The notes under the pieces: model-generated
What the model saw: only the letters and a program-made list of their open reading frames with translations
Databases searched by the model: none
What the model was told of the DNA's origin: nothing
Part shown: in pieces, positions 24,671 to 32,742 of the stretch
Position numbering within the stretch: position 1 is the first letter of the stretch
Layout: each line of letters starts with the position of its first letter
Assembly: GCA_016866335.1 (NCBI GenBank)
Contig: VGMT01000016.1
Location: 1 to 48,427, forward strand
Source: Bacteroidota bacterium
GTDB lineage: Bacteria; Bacteroidota; Bacteroidia; CAIKAF01
DNA length: 48,427 bases
Direction: 5' to 3'
Position numbers and translations under genes: made by a program

Positions 24671-26233
24671 TTACCTAGAAATAGATTGCTTGTGGGCTGC
24701 ACGCAAATTACCCTGTTCAACAAAAACAAATACCACCCCTTCGTTGAATAGGTTAGAATTAAGCTGGGCCTTGGCACCCTGATGATATGCTTGATAAAGC
24801 AATCGCCCATGCATATCCAAACATCGAATCTGAACCGGTTGCGATTTTAAAAAACCTTCCCATTCAATCCATACAGGACCAGAAGATGGATTTGGACGCA
24901 TATTTACGGTAACCGATGGACCAGGCAACGTGTTGGTAACCGACGTGTTGGGCTGAGGGCGAATCAACTCAAATAATCCTTGAGCATACCAACGGGCCAA
25001 GTAATCGTTCGGGTGCAAAGAATTGGCTGTACAATGCTTAGCTCCCTTGCGTTGATAAATACTGTCGCTCAGTTGGGTCATATTGAAGCAAACCACCCCT
25101 TGAGATTCAAGGCCAAGCAATTCACTTTCGAATCCCTTCATTAATAGATTTCCGTTGGCTGGGGCGCCCATTCCAGCTACATCTGGCAACATGTTGGCAA
25201 TCAGAATAAACTCAACGTTTGGATTGCCTTGCCGCATTTTGCTCATCATAGATTGCATATAGGTTCGAAACTGAGCATTGCTGGTGTTCCCCCAAATGTC
25301 ATTCATTCCAAAATCGATCAACACCAAGTCGGGTTGGTTTGGATTGACTAGTGGGATGCAATAATCATCGCCCCATTTGGCAGTCTTTCCTCCGCAAGAA
25401 CTATTAAATAGTGTTACCCCAACCCCATATTCGCGTCGAATTTGTTCTGCGAACATTTCAATATAGCTCTTCATATAGGGAGTATTGGGAGTGAAATTGT
25501 TGGGGTCGCCCGCAAAACCACTTACGTTGAGGCCTGCTGTGATGCTCATTCCCAAAGCCTGAACGGTAATGTTTTGTTGAGCATTTAGTTTGCTTAGGGT
25601 ATTTGAAAGTTGCCCACCTCTAAAACGTGTCAGGCTATCTGCGCCCCAATTGGCTTGATTTGGGATGTAGGTAACATTAATCCAAGAACTGTGTTGTACA
25701 TTTTCAAGCCCTGAACCAAAGGTGGTTGAATAGCCTGCAGAAAGGCCGGGTGAAATTTGGGTAATGGTTCTGCCATTCAAACTGTAGTCTACATTGAGGT
25801 TAAACTGGGTTTGATAATTGTAGTTGCTAACCCCTAAAATTTGCTGAGGTTCAAACATTAGGTTTGCAGAACTTCCAGCCCCCGTTAGCAGTATTAACTC
25901 ATTGAAAATGGTATCGGACTTCCAAAAAGGCTGCGTGTATTTTCTCAGGTCAACCTGAGGTGCTGTATTGGTATAATTTGGAAATTCGTAATACCCCCCT
26001 GCTACTGGGTTTACCAATACCCATTTGGCTTTGGCCGGCGAACAAGACCAAATGGCCTCGGCTGCCGGAATGGTAGTTAAGACATTGCACAAAGAATCAT
26101 AAAAAGTACAGCTGCCCCCCGCGTAATAAATGACGTTTGCATTGCAACTTGCTGAGCCTGTTGGAGGCGTACATTGGGCTGAAATATACCCAACACTAAA
26201 CCCCAAAAAAATCAAGATGTTACTTAAATTCAT
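24671..26233 (-). CDS. Secreted SGNH/GDSL-family hydrolase with T9SS sorting region
   Basis: A 520-residue secreted protein with a signal peptide (1-20) and a Cys-rich N-terminal domain (about 20-220). The SGNH hydrolase domain runs about 221-420, and a T9SS sorting region closes the protein (about 440-520, RPNPSSGPVWIEW). Block I reads ALGMSIT, so the usual Asp before the Ser nucleophile (S230) is Met. Block III is GMND and block V is SLHPND, supplying the Asn and the Asp/His pair. It is probably an esterase or deacetylase acting on extracellular polysaccharide, given the beta-helix partner downstream; that is inference. The ATG at 26233 is chosen because it opens the signal peptide. Confidence 0.82.
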   Translation of the reverse strand: MNLSNILIFLGFSVGYISAQCTPPTGSASCNANVIYYAGGSCTFYDSLCNVLTTIPAAEAIWSCSPAKAKWVLVNPVAGGYYEFPNYTNTAPQVDLRKYTQPFWKSDTIFNELILLTGAGSSANLMFEPQQILGVSNYNYQTQFNLNVDYSLNGRTITQISPGLSAGYSTTFGSGLENVQHSSWINVTYIPNQANWGADSLTRFRGGQLSNTLSKLNAQQNITVQALGMSITAGLNVSGFAGDPNNFTPNTPYMKSYIEMFAEQIRREYGVGVTLFNSSCGGKTAKWGDDYCIPLVNPNQPDLVLIDFGMNDIWGNTSNAQFRTYMQSMMSKMRQGNPNVEFILIANMLPDVAGMGAPANGNLLMKGFESELLGLESQGVVCFNMTQLSDSIYQRKGAKHCTANSLHPNDYLARWYAQGLFELIRPQPNTSVTNTLPGPSVTVNMRPNPSSGPVWIEWEGFLKSQPVQIRCLDMHGRLLYQAYHQGAKAQLNSNLFNEGVVFVFVEQGNLRAAHKQSISR

Positions 26234-26556
26234 GGCATGGATTATTAAAGTTGGAACCAAGTTAAAATAACTTTTTCAAAGAAAATCCGTTTGGCTTCCT
26301 TGCAACTAAATTTTTAACAAACAGGCGCTTAGCCTAAAAAAGGGGAAAGCACCGTGTTTACTGGTTGTTCAAAAAAGCCAATAGATTAACGCCGCCAGCG
26401 GCAGGGATTGACGAGGCTACCCCGCAAAGGTGCCGAAGCCTGGCCCGCTAGGTGCGGAGGCGACCTTAGGAGCCCCCGCAAACCAGCTGGGCCAGCCTTT
26501 CGGCAACTGCGGAGTAGCCCGGAAAGCCCGGCTGCCGCCCAAATCAACCCCTACCC
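26234..26556. other. Gap of about 320 bp carrying a palindromic repeat
   Basis: AT-rich upstream region of the SGNH hydrolase gene (26234-26390), then repeat copy D. There is no plausible coding frame. Confidence 0.7.
26398..26538 (+). repeat. 141-bp palindromic intergenic repeat, copy D (plus)
   Basis: It runs from GCGGCAGGGATTGACG to GCCCGGCTGCCGC and is very close to copy A in the same orientation. It lies downstream of the membrane glycosyltransferase-like gene and upstream of the SGNH hydrolase gene, both on the minus strand. Confidence 0.92.
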
Positions 26557-28041
26557 CTACCCTGTCTTTGACCAAAATCGACTCCATGGAATTTTGTACC
26601 AGCCGTACAGCAAAACCGGAGCCAGCAGTGGGAAGGTGTAACGCTCTTCGATGCCGCGCTGAACAAAAATCAAGTAGCACAGGTACAGGCAAATGCCTGC
26701 AAAAAGCCAGCGCTGCGGCCCGCCCCGCCAAAGCCAATAGCCCAGCAGAATCCAGGCCATGGCATGCACGAAAACACTCAGAATTCGAAGCAACTCTACC
26801 CCCCATTTCCCCCGACCTGTATGCTGAAAATAATAGGCATTTAGGTTGCTGTGCATCAGCAATTCGCCTGCCACTTTGGCCGGAGTTATCAGATAATACC
26901 GCAGGGGTTGCTGCCGGCGAAAGTTGCTTGCCAGGGAATCGAACAGCGCTACGCTTTGGGCCTCGGCCTGCAACAATTCGCTGGGCATAAGCCGCCCGCT
27001 CAAGGCAAAGGGCCGCTGCGCCTGAACCGCACGCACATACTGTGCATAGGCCCGCCTCAAGGCCTTGGTTCCCAAACTGCTGTGCACAAACTCTGGCGTT
27101 TGCCGCAAGCAACGCCCAACAATGCCCGTGTCGGGTTCGGCAGCCATGGCCGCTCGGTAAGTACCATCCATGGTTTCATGAAAGCGCCAACCCAAATGCT
27201 CCCAGCCTTTAAACAGGCGCCAAGCCGCGGCATGTGGCTCCCGGTACTGGCCCGGAAGTTCGTTCTGGTAAATGGGATGCAGGTTCAAGCCCAGCCCAAA
27301 CAACAGGTGGTTGCGCAGCAACCAGCTCGACAGGGGCAGCAAAGCCAAGGCCAGCAGAAGCAGCCCTTGCTTCCAGCGCCGAATACAAACGGGTACAAAG
27401 GCCAAAACCAAGGGAAGCAAAGCGGGTCGTACCAACCATAAGTACCCAAAAGCAAACGCGGCCAGCAGACCAAAGAACCAGCCAGCGGTTGGCTGTTGCC
27501 CAGCCTCGGCCTTTTGCCGATGCTTCCGCAAGAAAAACAAACCAAGCCCCAGCAAAAAGGGGCTGATTCCTTCGCTCAGGGTATAGGCCGAGAATCCGTA
27601 TAAAAAAGGCAAAATCAACAGCGGGACAGCCAAGACAACCCTCCACTTAGGCTGGGAATCCATGGCCCAAAGCAGCAGCAAAAACAAACCTAAGCCCTGC
27701 AGCAGTGCCTGACTAATCCGCAGCGACAGCAAGGCCTGCTCTGATTTAGGAAAAAGCGCCAAATGCAGTCCATACCAAAGCCCATACCCGGGAGGCCGAA
27801 CTGTTGCCAACCGCCCCTGCATGCCCGAATTTGGGAAAAACCCCTGTTGCTTCCATTGATCTATGGGCCGTAAATACGAAGGGTCGTCGGCGGTGCGCAG
27901 CGTTTGGTCCTGCCGCAGCAGCGTCTTAGGGGTTGTGGCCAGCTGAAAATTCTGCCAGCCTAAGGCGCAAGTCAAACAGAGCAGCAACATCAACAGGAGT
28001 CTTGCCCGAACCAAAAGCCCTAAAAAAGCCTTACCTTGCAT
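26557..28041 (-). CDS. Polytopic membrane protein, possible GT-C glycosyltransferase
   Basis: A 494-residue protein with about ten predicted membrane helices. It begins with one helix, then an extracytoplasmic loop (about residues 35-85) containing RTADDPSYLRPID and RPPGYGLWYGLHLAL. The RPPGY motif in a first large loop and the overall layout resemble the GT-C fold of dolichyl-phosphomannose and ArnT-type transferases, which use lipid-linked sugars. The usual DD/DE acidic motif is not clearly placed, although ADD in the loop is a candidate. It is divergent from the next gene, with only five bases between the two start codons. The glycosyltransferase assignment is tentative. Confidence 0.65.
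   Translation of the reverse strand: MQGKAFLGLLVRARLLLMLLLCLTCALGWQNFQLATTPKTLLRQDQTLRTADDPSYLRPIDQWKQQGFFPNSGMQGRLATVRPPGYGLWYGLHLALFPKSEQALLSLRISQALLQGLGLFLLLLWAMDSQPKWRVVLAVPLLILPFLYGFSAYTLSEGISPFLLGLGLFFLRKHRQKAEAGQQPTAGWFFGLLAAFAFGYLWLVRPALLPLVLAFVPVCIRRWKQGLLLLALALLPLSSWLLRNHLLFGLGLNLHPIYQNELPGQYREPHAAAWRLFKGWEHLGWRFHETMDGTYRAAMAAEPDTGIVGRCLRQTPEFVHSSLGTKALRRAYAQYVRAVQAQRPFALSGRLMPSELLQAEAQSVALFDSLASNFRRQQPLRYYLITPAKVAGELLMHSNLNAYYFQHTGRGKWGVELLRILSVFVHAMAWILLGYWLWRGGPQRWLFAGICLYLCYLIFVQRGIEERYTFPLLAPVLLYGWYKIPWSRFWSKTG
28032..28039 (+). promoter_or_regulatory. -7-like box TACCTTGC of the 28047 gene
   Basis: A TAnnTTTG-like box seven bases before the ATG at 28047. It overlaps the start codon of the divergent membrane-protein gene, so the promoter lies inside the neighbouring coding sequence. 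Confidence 0.4.
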
Positions 28042-28046
28042 ACGCT

Positions 28047-29465
28047 ATGTTTCGATTCTTGGGTAAACTTACGCAAATCCTGTGGTTGCTGATTAGCGGT
28101 TCTGCCGCACCCTGCATTTGGGGGCAAACCTGCCTAGCCCCCACGCAGCAAACGTATTTTTTGGTGCCCGATTCCATTCGAACCGATAGCGCCTTGATAA
28201 CCTGGATGCCCGGAAACGGAGACGGAAGGGTGTTGTTCATTTCTCAGCAAAATTCCTTCGCGGCCCCCGCTGCCGGTTGGATTCCCAGCCCTTCGACCAA
28301 CTACCAGGGCGGGCAACAATGTGTGTACGATGGCAATGGATCTGGCCCGCTGTGGATTAGCGGTTTGCAGCCAAGTACAGTGTACTTTGTTGCGGGTTAT
28401 GAATATTGCTTGCCCGACAGGGTTTATTTGGATACGGTAGCCCTTCTCAATCCCTCTTCGTTCATGACGGCAGCGTTGCCTTGCAGCATCCCCTCCATTC
28501 AGGCCTCGAACATTGGATTGTCGCAGCTGGGTTTTTACAGCGTGCAGTTTTATTTTTCTCAAGGGAACGGCAGCGGCAGGGCGGTATTTCTGAGCGATGG
28601 GACTGCAGCCCAGGTTCCCCAGAACGGAACGCAGTTTCAGGGCGATACGGCGTATCAAGGAGGTGTGCAATGCGTTTACTTTGGTCCTGGGAATCCAACG
28701 CTTACCCTAAGCGGATTGCAGGACGGAACGAACTACTCAATCCGCATTTTTGAATACTGCGGAAGTTCGCCCCTGTATTTGGCCGATACGGGCCTAGGGA
28801 ATCCTTTTTTGTTTTACACCCCGATCGACAGCATTCAGGCTCCCTGCGAGGCCCCAACCACGGGTGTTCCAGGGCTTAGCGCCGTTTGGTTGGGTGCCGA
28901 CAGCATTCAGGTGGATTGGCAAATGGGCAGCGGCGACGGTCAGGTTATTTTGCTTGGAAGCACTGCGCCTATTTTTCCGCCGGTGAACGGTCAGGCCCCT
29001 TCACCGGGCTCAACCCAATATCAAGGCAATCCAACTGCGGTGTATTCCGGGCCACTTTCGGGTCCGGCCAGGGTTCAGGGTTTGGCTCCGGGGACGTATT
29101 TTGTGTCGGGTTATGGTTACTGTTTGCCTGATTACAACTACGATTTGATGGGCTTGCAAACAGCACCCATTCAAGTGGTTGTTGGCTCACAGGGATTGAA
29201 CGAAGCCCAAATGCAACCCCAGCTTTTGTCGAACCCGGTTCGTGGAAATGCCTGGGAAATGAAGCTGGGAACCTTGGACTTTAGGGATTTTGAAATCCGG
29301 CTGTACAGCATGCATGGGCAAGAAATACCGGTTGCTTTTGAGGCCAGCCCTGGGGGTCTGCGCTGGGTTGGCCAGGTTCTGAACGCGGGGGTGTATGTGT
29401 TAAGCTGGAGGACCACCGATGGAACATTTGGACGCTTGCCCTTGGTGGTGGCAGGGCAATTGTAG
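28047..29465 (+). CDS. T9SS cargo with three repeated beta domains
   Basis: A 472-residue secreted protein: signal peptide (1-26), three homologous beta-sandwich repeats (about 27-145, 150-265 and 270-385) and a T9SS sorting region (about 392-472). Each repeat shows a GNGDGRV/GNGSGRA/GSGDGQV turn, then a Tyr-Gln-Gly-containing strand, then a GL.PGT.Y-type strand ending in EYC or GYC, the fibronectin-III-like pattern common in Bacteroidota surface proteins. Cys at the end of each repeat probably forms disulphides. No enzymatic motif is visible. The ATG at 28047 is chosen because it opens the signal peptide. A binding or adhesive role is likely but not shown. Confidence 0.78.
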   Translation: MFRFLGKLTQILWLLISGSAAPCIWGQTCLAPTQQTYFLVPDSIRTDSALITWMPGNGDGRVLFISQQNSFAAPAAGWIPSPSTNYQGGQQCVYDGNGSGPLWISGLQPSTVYFVAGYEYCLPDRVYLDTVALLNPSSFMTAALPCSIPSIQASNIGLSQLGFYSVQFYFSQGNGSGRAVFLSDGTAAQVPQNGTQFQGDTAYQGGVQCVYFGPGNPTLTLSGLQDGTNYSIRIFEYCGSSPLYLADTGLGNPFLFYTPIDSIQAPCEAPTTGVPGLSAVWLGADSIQVDWQMGSGDGQVILLGSTAPIFPPVNGQAPSPGSTQYQGNPTAVYSGPLSGPARVQGLAPGTYFVSGYGYCLPDYNYDLMGLQTAPIQVVVGSQGLNEAQMQPQLLSNPVRGNAWEMKLGTLDFRDFEIRLYSMHGQEIPVAFEASPGGLRWVGQVLNAGVYVLSWRTTDGTFGRLPLVVAGQL

Positions 29466-29521
29466 GGGCGGGCCCTGGTGTCTGGCCTTGCACAGCCATT
29501 TTTAATGGAGATTGATTTTGG

Positions 29522-29662
29522 GCGGCAGCCGGGCTTTCCGCACTACTCCGCAGGTACCGAAAGGCTGGCCCAGCTGGTTTGCGGGGGCTCCTAAGGTCGC
29601 CTCCGCACCTAGCGGGCCAGGCTTCGGTACCTTTGCGGGGTAGTTGCGTCAATCCCTGCCGC
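29522..29662 (-). repeat. 141-bp palindromic intergenic repeat, copy E (minus)
   Basis: Same boundaries and almost the same sequence as copy C. It lacks the GGCTCATGGC outer flank and continues as GGGCGCAC. Confidence 0.92.
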
Positions 29663-29822
29663 GGGCGCACATAAACCTTTTGAGTCCCTATTGTTTTGAT
29701 TGCTCCAGCCCAACCGCCCATAGGTTTTCGATTTTCTCGCGCGCGTCATTTTAGTTACTGCCACAATTCTCTGGGCGGCTAGCCCCCCACCCCCTAAAAC
29801 AAAGTTAAACCGAAACAGAAAA

Positions 29823-29866
29823 TTATCCGTTTGGTAAACGTTTAATAAACGTTTAAAAACGGATAA
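29823..29866. promoter_or_regulatory. Nested palindromic operator-like site
   Basis: Outer arms TTATCCGTTT (29823-29832) and AAACGGATAA (29857-29866) are perfect inverted repeats. Between them are two copies of the perfect palindrome TAAACGTTTA (29835-29844 and 29846-29855), 11 bases apart, which places them on the same DNA face. The centre is about 90 bases upstream of the predicted transcription start of the M43 protease gene, consistent with an activator site or cooperative repressor site. The central CG within an AT-rich palindrome is typical of LacI-family operators; the factor itself is unknown. Confidence 0.65.
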
Positions 29867-29924
29867 ATCCCTGATTGTGCTTTCTGTAAAGGGTTCCAAA
29901 GGATTAATTATTGGGTATTATTAC

Positions 29925-29932
29925 TACCTTTA
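29925..29932 (+). promoter_or_regulatory. -7 promoter box TACCTTTA of the M43 protease gene
   Basis: TACCTTTA predicts a start of transcription near 29938 and a 5' leader of about 125 bases. No TTG stands at the usual -33 spacing, fitting a promoter that needs an activator. Confidence 0.45.
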
Positions 29933-30065
29933 ATCGTTTCCAAAGATGAATTTTATCTTTTTGGGTTGAATGACCGAATTCCTGAGGTAGAAAACCCATG
30001 GGTTCAAACGTGGGATTTCGTTTGGCTTTTTTTATGTCAAGTTGGTCAATTCTAACATTTTGAAA

Positions 30066-31430
30066 ATGAAAAAGAAACTCTTTATTGTATTTATTTTATC
30101 GCTTTTTGCCTCGAATACTCAAGCACAATTGGCAGGTTCATTCTGCGGAACTCACTCTTTTTCAGAGGTATGGGAAAATGAAATTCAAAGGTTGATTTTA
30201 GAAACCAAGAACCTTCAAAAAAACAAAAATCAAACAGAAAACAACTATGTTATTCCTGTTGTTTTTCATGTGATACATGGTGGAGAATCGGTGGGCACCT
30301 TTCCTAATATCTTAGAAGGTCAAATCCAATCTCAAATGACTATTTTGAATCAGGATTTTTCGGGGAATGCCTACAATGCATCGAATTACCCCCCAAATGC
30401 ATTCGTGAACTGGGCTGTAAATCAGAATATTGCTGGTTTAAACCTGGACCAAAACGGACGGATTAAAATAGCGGATTTTAATATTCAATTTTGTTTGGCA
30501 ACCAAAGATACGAGTGGTCAGTTATTGCCTGAGCCTGGTATACATCGGGTAAATTACCTGTCGTTGGGAATACCCAATCCCAGTACCTATACAACCCAAT
30601 CGACCATGAAAGCGTACCTTGATAATACACTTAAGCCCCAAACCATTTGGGACGTAAGAAAATACCTAAACGTTTGGATTACCGATAAAAACACCGCGCT
30701 AACCTATTCTGGGGTTTCTTCAGGCCCACCCTTCAGCGGTTTAATGGACCTACCCAACAATGCCACCGAATTTACAGATGGAATTTGGTGTTACACCAAA
30801 GTGGTTGGGTCCAACTCCTTATTTCCTTCCGGAAGCTATTTGTCGCCCATGATTGATGGGCGTATTTTAACCCACGAAGCCGGGCATTATGTTGGATTAA
30901 GGCACATTTGGGGCGATCAGGATTGCGGGAATGACTTTTGCAATGACACTCCACCAGCTGCGGGTCAAAACTCAGGAGCGCCAACTTACCCCCATGAAGC
31001 GGGATCTTGTGCCTCGCCCTCCAATAATCCCGATGGAGAAATGTTTATGAATTTCATGGATTATACTCGAGGTCCAAGCGTATATATGTTCACTACCGAC
31101 CAAAGAACCAGAGCCCAAACCGCTATGCTGAACAGTCCATTCCGAAATCAATTGGGAACCCATGGTTTGTGTTCTGAAACCACTGGTTTAATAAAGGAAA
31201 CCATAAAAAATACCCTTTCAGTGTACCCCAATCCTGCCAAGAATCATTTGAATTTGGATGTTTCTGAAACCGAACCAAAGGAAATTTTAATAATCGACCT
31301 TTTTGGCCAAGTTTTGATTGCCACAAAAAACACCCATGTTGTTGACATTTCGTGCTTGGCGCAGGGTATTTACTTTGTTTCCGTTTCAACGGGTCAACAA
31401 ACCTACGCTCAAACATTCATTAAGGAATGA
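30066..31430 (+). CDS. M43 (pappalysin-like) secreted zinc metalloprotease with T9SS sorting region
   Basis: A 454-residue secreted protease: signal peptide (1-21), propeptide region, and a metzincin-type catalytic domain with HEAGHYVGLRH at residues 270-280 (H270, H274, H280 as ligands, E271 as base). FMNFMDYT downstream is the Met-turn. C-rich loops (DCGNDFCNDTPP) are typical of cytophagalysin-like M43B enzymes. Residues about 375-454 are a T9SS type A sorting region (VYPNPAKNHL). It probably degrades extracellular protein. The ATG at 30066 opens the signal peptide; a TTG at 30042 in the same frame is unlikely. The upstream nested palindrome suggests specific regulation. Confidence 0.9.
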   Translation: MKKKLFIVFILSLFASNTQAQLAGSFCGTHSFSEVWENEIQRLILETKNLQKNKNQTENNYVIPVVFHVIHGGESVGTFPNILEGQIQSQMTILNQDFSGNAYNASNYPPNAFVNWAVNQNIAGLNLDQNGRIKIADFNIQFCLATKDTSGQLLPEPGIHRVNYLSLGIPNPSTYTTQSTMKAYLDNTLKPQTIWDVRKYLNVWITDKNTALTYSGVSSGPPFSGLMDLPNNATEFTDGIWCYTKVVGSNSLFPSGSYLSPMIDGRILTHEAGHYVGLRHIWGDQDCGNDFCNDTPPAAGQNSGAPTYPHEAGSCASPSNNPDGEMFMNFMDYTRGPSVYMFTTDQRTRAQTAMLNSPFRNQLGTHGLCSETTGLIKETIKNTLSVYPNPAKNHLNLDVSETEPKEILIIDLFGQVLIATKNTHVVDISCLAQGIYFVSVSTGQQTYAQTFIKE

Positions 31431-31518
31431 CTTTTTAACTTGGGAAAGCGCCTTTTTTTAGAGGATTCTCGTGCGACCAAGGGTTGGTTCCTGAATGCAG
31501 CCTAAGCCCTAATGGAGT

Positions 31519-32640
31519 TTATTCTTTCTGCGAAATTTCTGTTTTGCGTAGTGATTCCAATGCTTTTGCCTGAACTTCAAGCCCGCGCTGGTGCATGTCC
31601 ATCCACATAGTCTTAATAAAATCGGCATCCAAGCCCAATTCATCGGCTCTGCGGGTTCGTGATTCAAGTATTTCGTTCCAGCGTTCCAGTTGAAACAAAG
31701 TGATGTTATGCTCGGCTTTGTGTTGCCCAATTTCGCGGGTGTATTCCATGCGCCTTGCCAATACATTTAAAAGGTCTTCGTCAAGGCTGTCGATTAATTT
31801 GCGCAGGGCCCAAAGTCGGTCGTTAAATTCAGGTGAGGGGCCGGAACTTGTTGAATATTCAAGGCGGGCCCAAAAATCGGGTAGGTCTTGAATGGATAAT
31901 TGCTGTGCTGCGTCGCTCCATGCCGAATCGGGGTTTGGATGTGATTCAACCATTAGCCCTTGCATGCCAAAATCCAGTGCTTTTTGGGCCACTTCGGGAA
32001 CCAAATCGCGTCGTCCTGCAATGTGGCTGGGGTCGCAAATAACAGGAAGTTCGGGTATCATTCCTTTCAGTTGCAAAGGGATTTCCCAGCGTGCGGCATT
32101 TCGGTAGGGATGAGCGTCGTACGAGGTGAAGCCCCTATGAACCGCCACAATTTTCCGGATTCCAGAGGCATGAACCCGCTCGAGCGCGCCCAGCCAAAGG
32201 GGCAAATCTGGACTGATAGGGTTTTTTACAAAAACGGGCACATCAACCCCCCGCAATGCATCGGCAATGTTTTGGACGCTAAAGGGATTTACGGTGGTTC
32301 GGGCACCAATCCAAAGGGCTTCGATGCCGGCTTCAAGGGCCGCTTCTACGTGCTGAGCATCAGCCACCTCAATCATTTGCTTTAAACCTGTTTCCTTGGC
32401 AGCATTGCGCAACCAAGCTAGGGCAGCTTTTCCATTTCCTTCAAATGAATTGGGCCGTGTTCTTGGTTTCCAAACTCCAAACCGAACATAATGCAATCCA
32501 GGCAGGCTAGCCAGATTTTCCATGACTGAATTCACCTGTTCCGGGGTTTCGGCAGAACAAGGGCCAGTAATTTTCAGAAAATCGGAATGGTCTGTCAACC
32601 ACTGTTTTAAAGGAAGTATATCGTTAAGCAGAGGTTTCAC
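31519..32640 (-). CDS. Bifunctional DAHP synthase / chorismate mutase
   Basis: A 373-residue fusion. Residues about 15-265 are a class I-beta (KdsA-like) 3-deoxy-7-phosphoheptulonate synthase (ITGPCSAET at the N-terminus; later AVHRGF and VICDPSHIAGRRD). Residues about 280-373 are a type II (AroQ) chorismate mutase helical domain (LRKLIDSLDEDLLNVLARRM). It catalyses the first step of the shikimate pathway and the branch step toward phenylalanine and tyrosine. The reversed order of domains compared with some Bacillus enzymes (mutase first) is normal for Bacteroidota. It starts with GTG, supported by a TATCTTTG box four bases upstream. Confidence 0.95.
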   Translation of the reverse strand: MKPLLNDILPLKQWLTDHSDFLKITGPCSAETPEQVNSVMENLASLPGLHYVRFGVWKPRTRPNSFEGNGKAALAWLRNAAKETGLKQMIEVADAQHVEAALEAGIEALWIGARTTVNPFSVQNIADALRGVDVPVFVKNPISPDLPLWLGALERVHASGIRKIVAVHRGFTSYDAHPYRNAARWEIPLQLKGMIPELPVICDPSHIAGRRDLVPEVAQKALDFGMQGLMVESHPNPDSAWSDAAQQLSIQDLPDFWARLEYSTSSGPSPEFNDRLWALRKLIDSLDEDLLNVLARRMEYTREIGQHKAEHNITLFQLERWNEILESRTRRADELGLDADFIKTMWMDMHQRGLEVQAKALESLRKTEISQKE

Positions 32641-32644
32641 TAAG

Positions 32645-32652
32645 CAAAGATA
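32645..32652 (-). promoter_or_regulatory. -7 promoter box TATCTTTG of the DAHP synthase gene
   Basis: On the minus strand TATCTTTG is followed by CTTA and then the GTG start codon at 32640. An exact consensus box four bases from a GTG start implies a leaderless mRNA beginning with GUG. Confidence 0.6.
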
Positions 32653-32742
32653 CGGCAGAACAACGAATCTCGACGGTTTTTTCTACTAGCCTTAGCCCTT
32701 TTAAATAGCCATTTCAATGCTGGGCTTGATTTGCACTGGCCA

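Larger units (their letters stand above)
29466..30065. other. 600-bp gap with repeat, operator-like palindrome and promoter
   Basis: It holds palindromic repeat copy E (29522-29662), a 44-bp nested palindrome (29823-29866), a promoter box (29925-29932) and a leader of about 125 bases containing AACCCATGGGTT (29993-30004), a perfect 12-bp palindrome. No coding frame is convincing. Confidence 0.75.

Noticed and set aside
26417-27112. A 231-codon frame (minus) and a 186-codon frame (plus) over the repeat and the membrane-protein gene
   Set aside because: They run through a palindromic repeat copy and then the wrong frames of a well-supported membrane protein; the compositions are Ala/Pro/Arg-rich shadows.
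29281-29899. Minus-strand frames of 96-146 codons in the 29.5-kb gap
   Set aside because: They are translations of palindromic repeat copy E and adjacent sequence; the same peptide appears at other copies.
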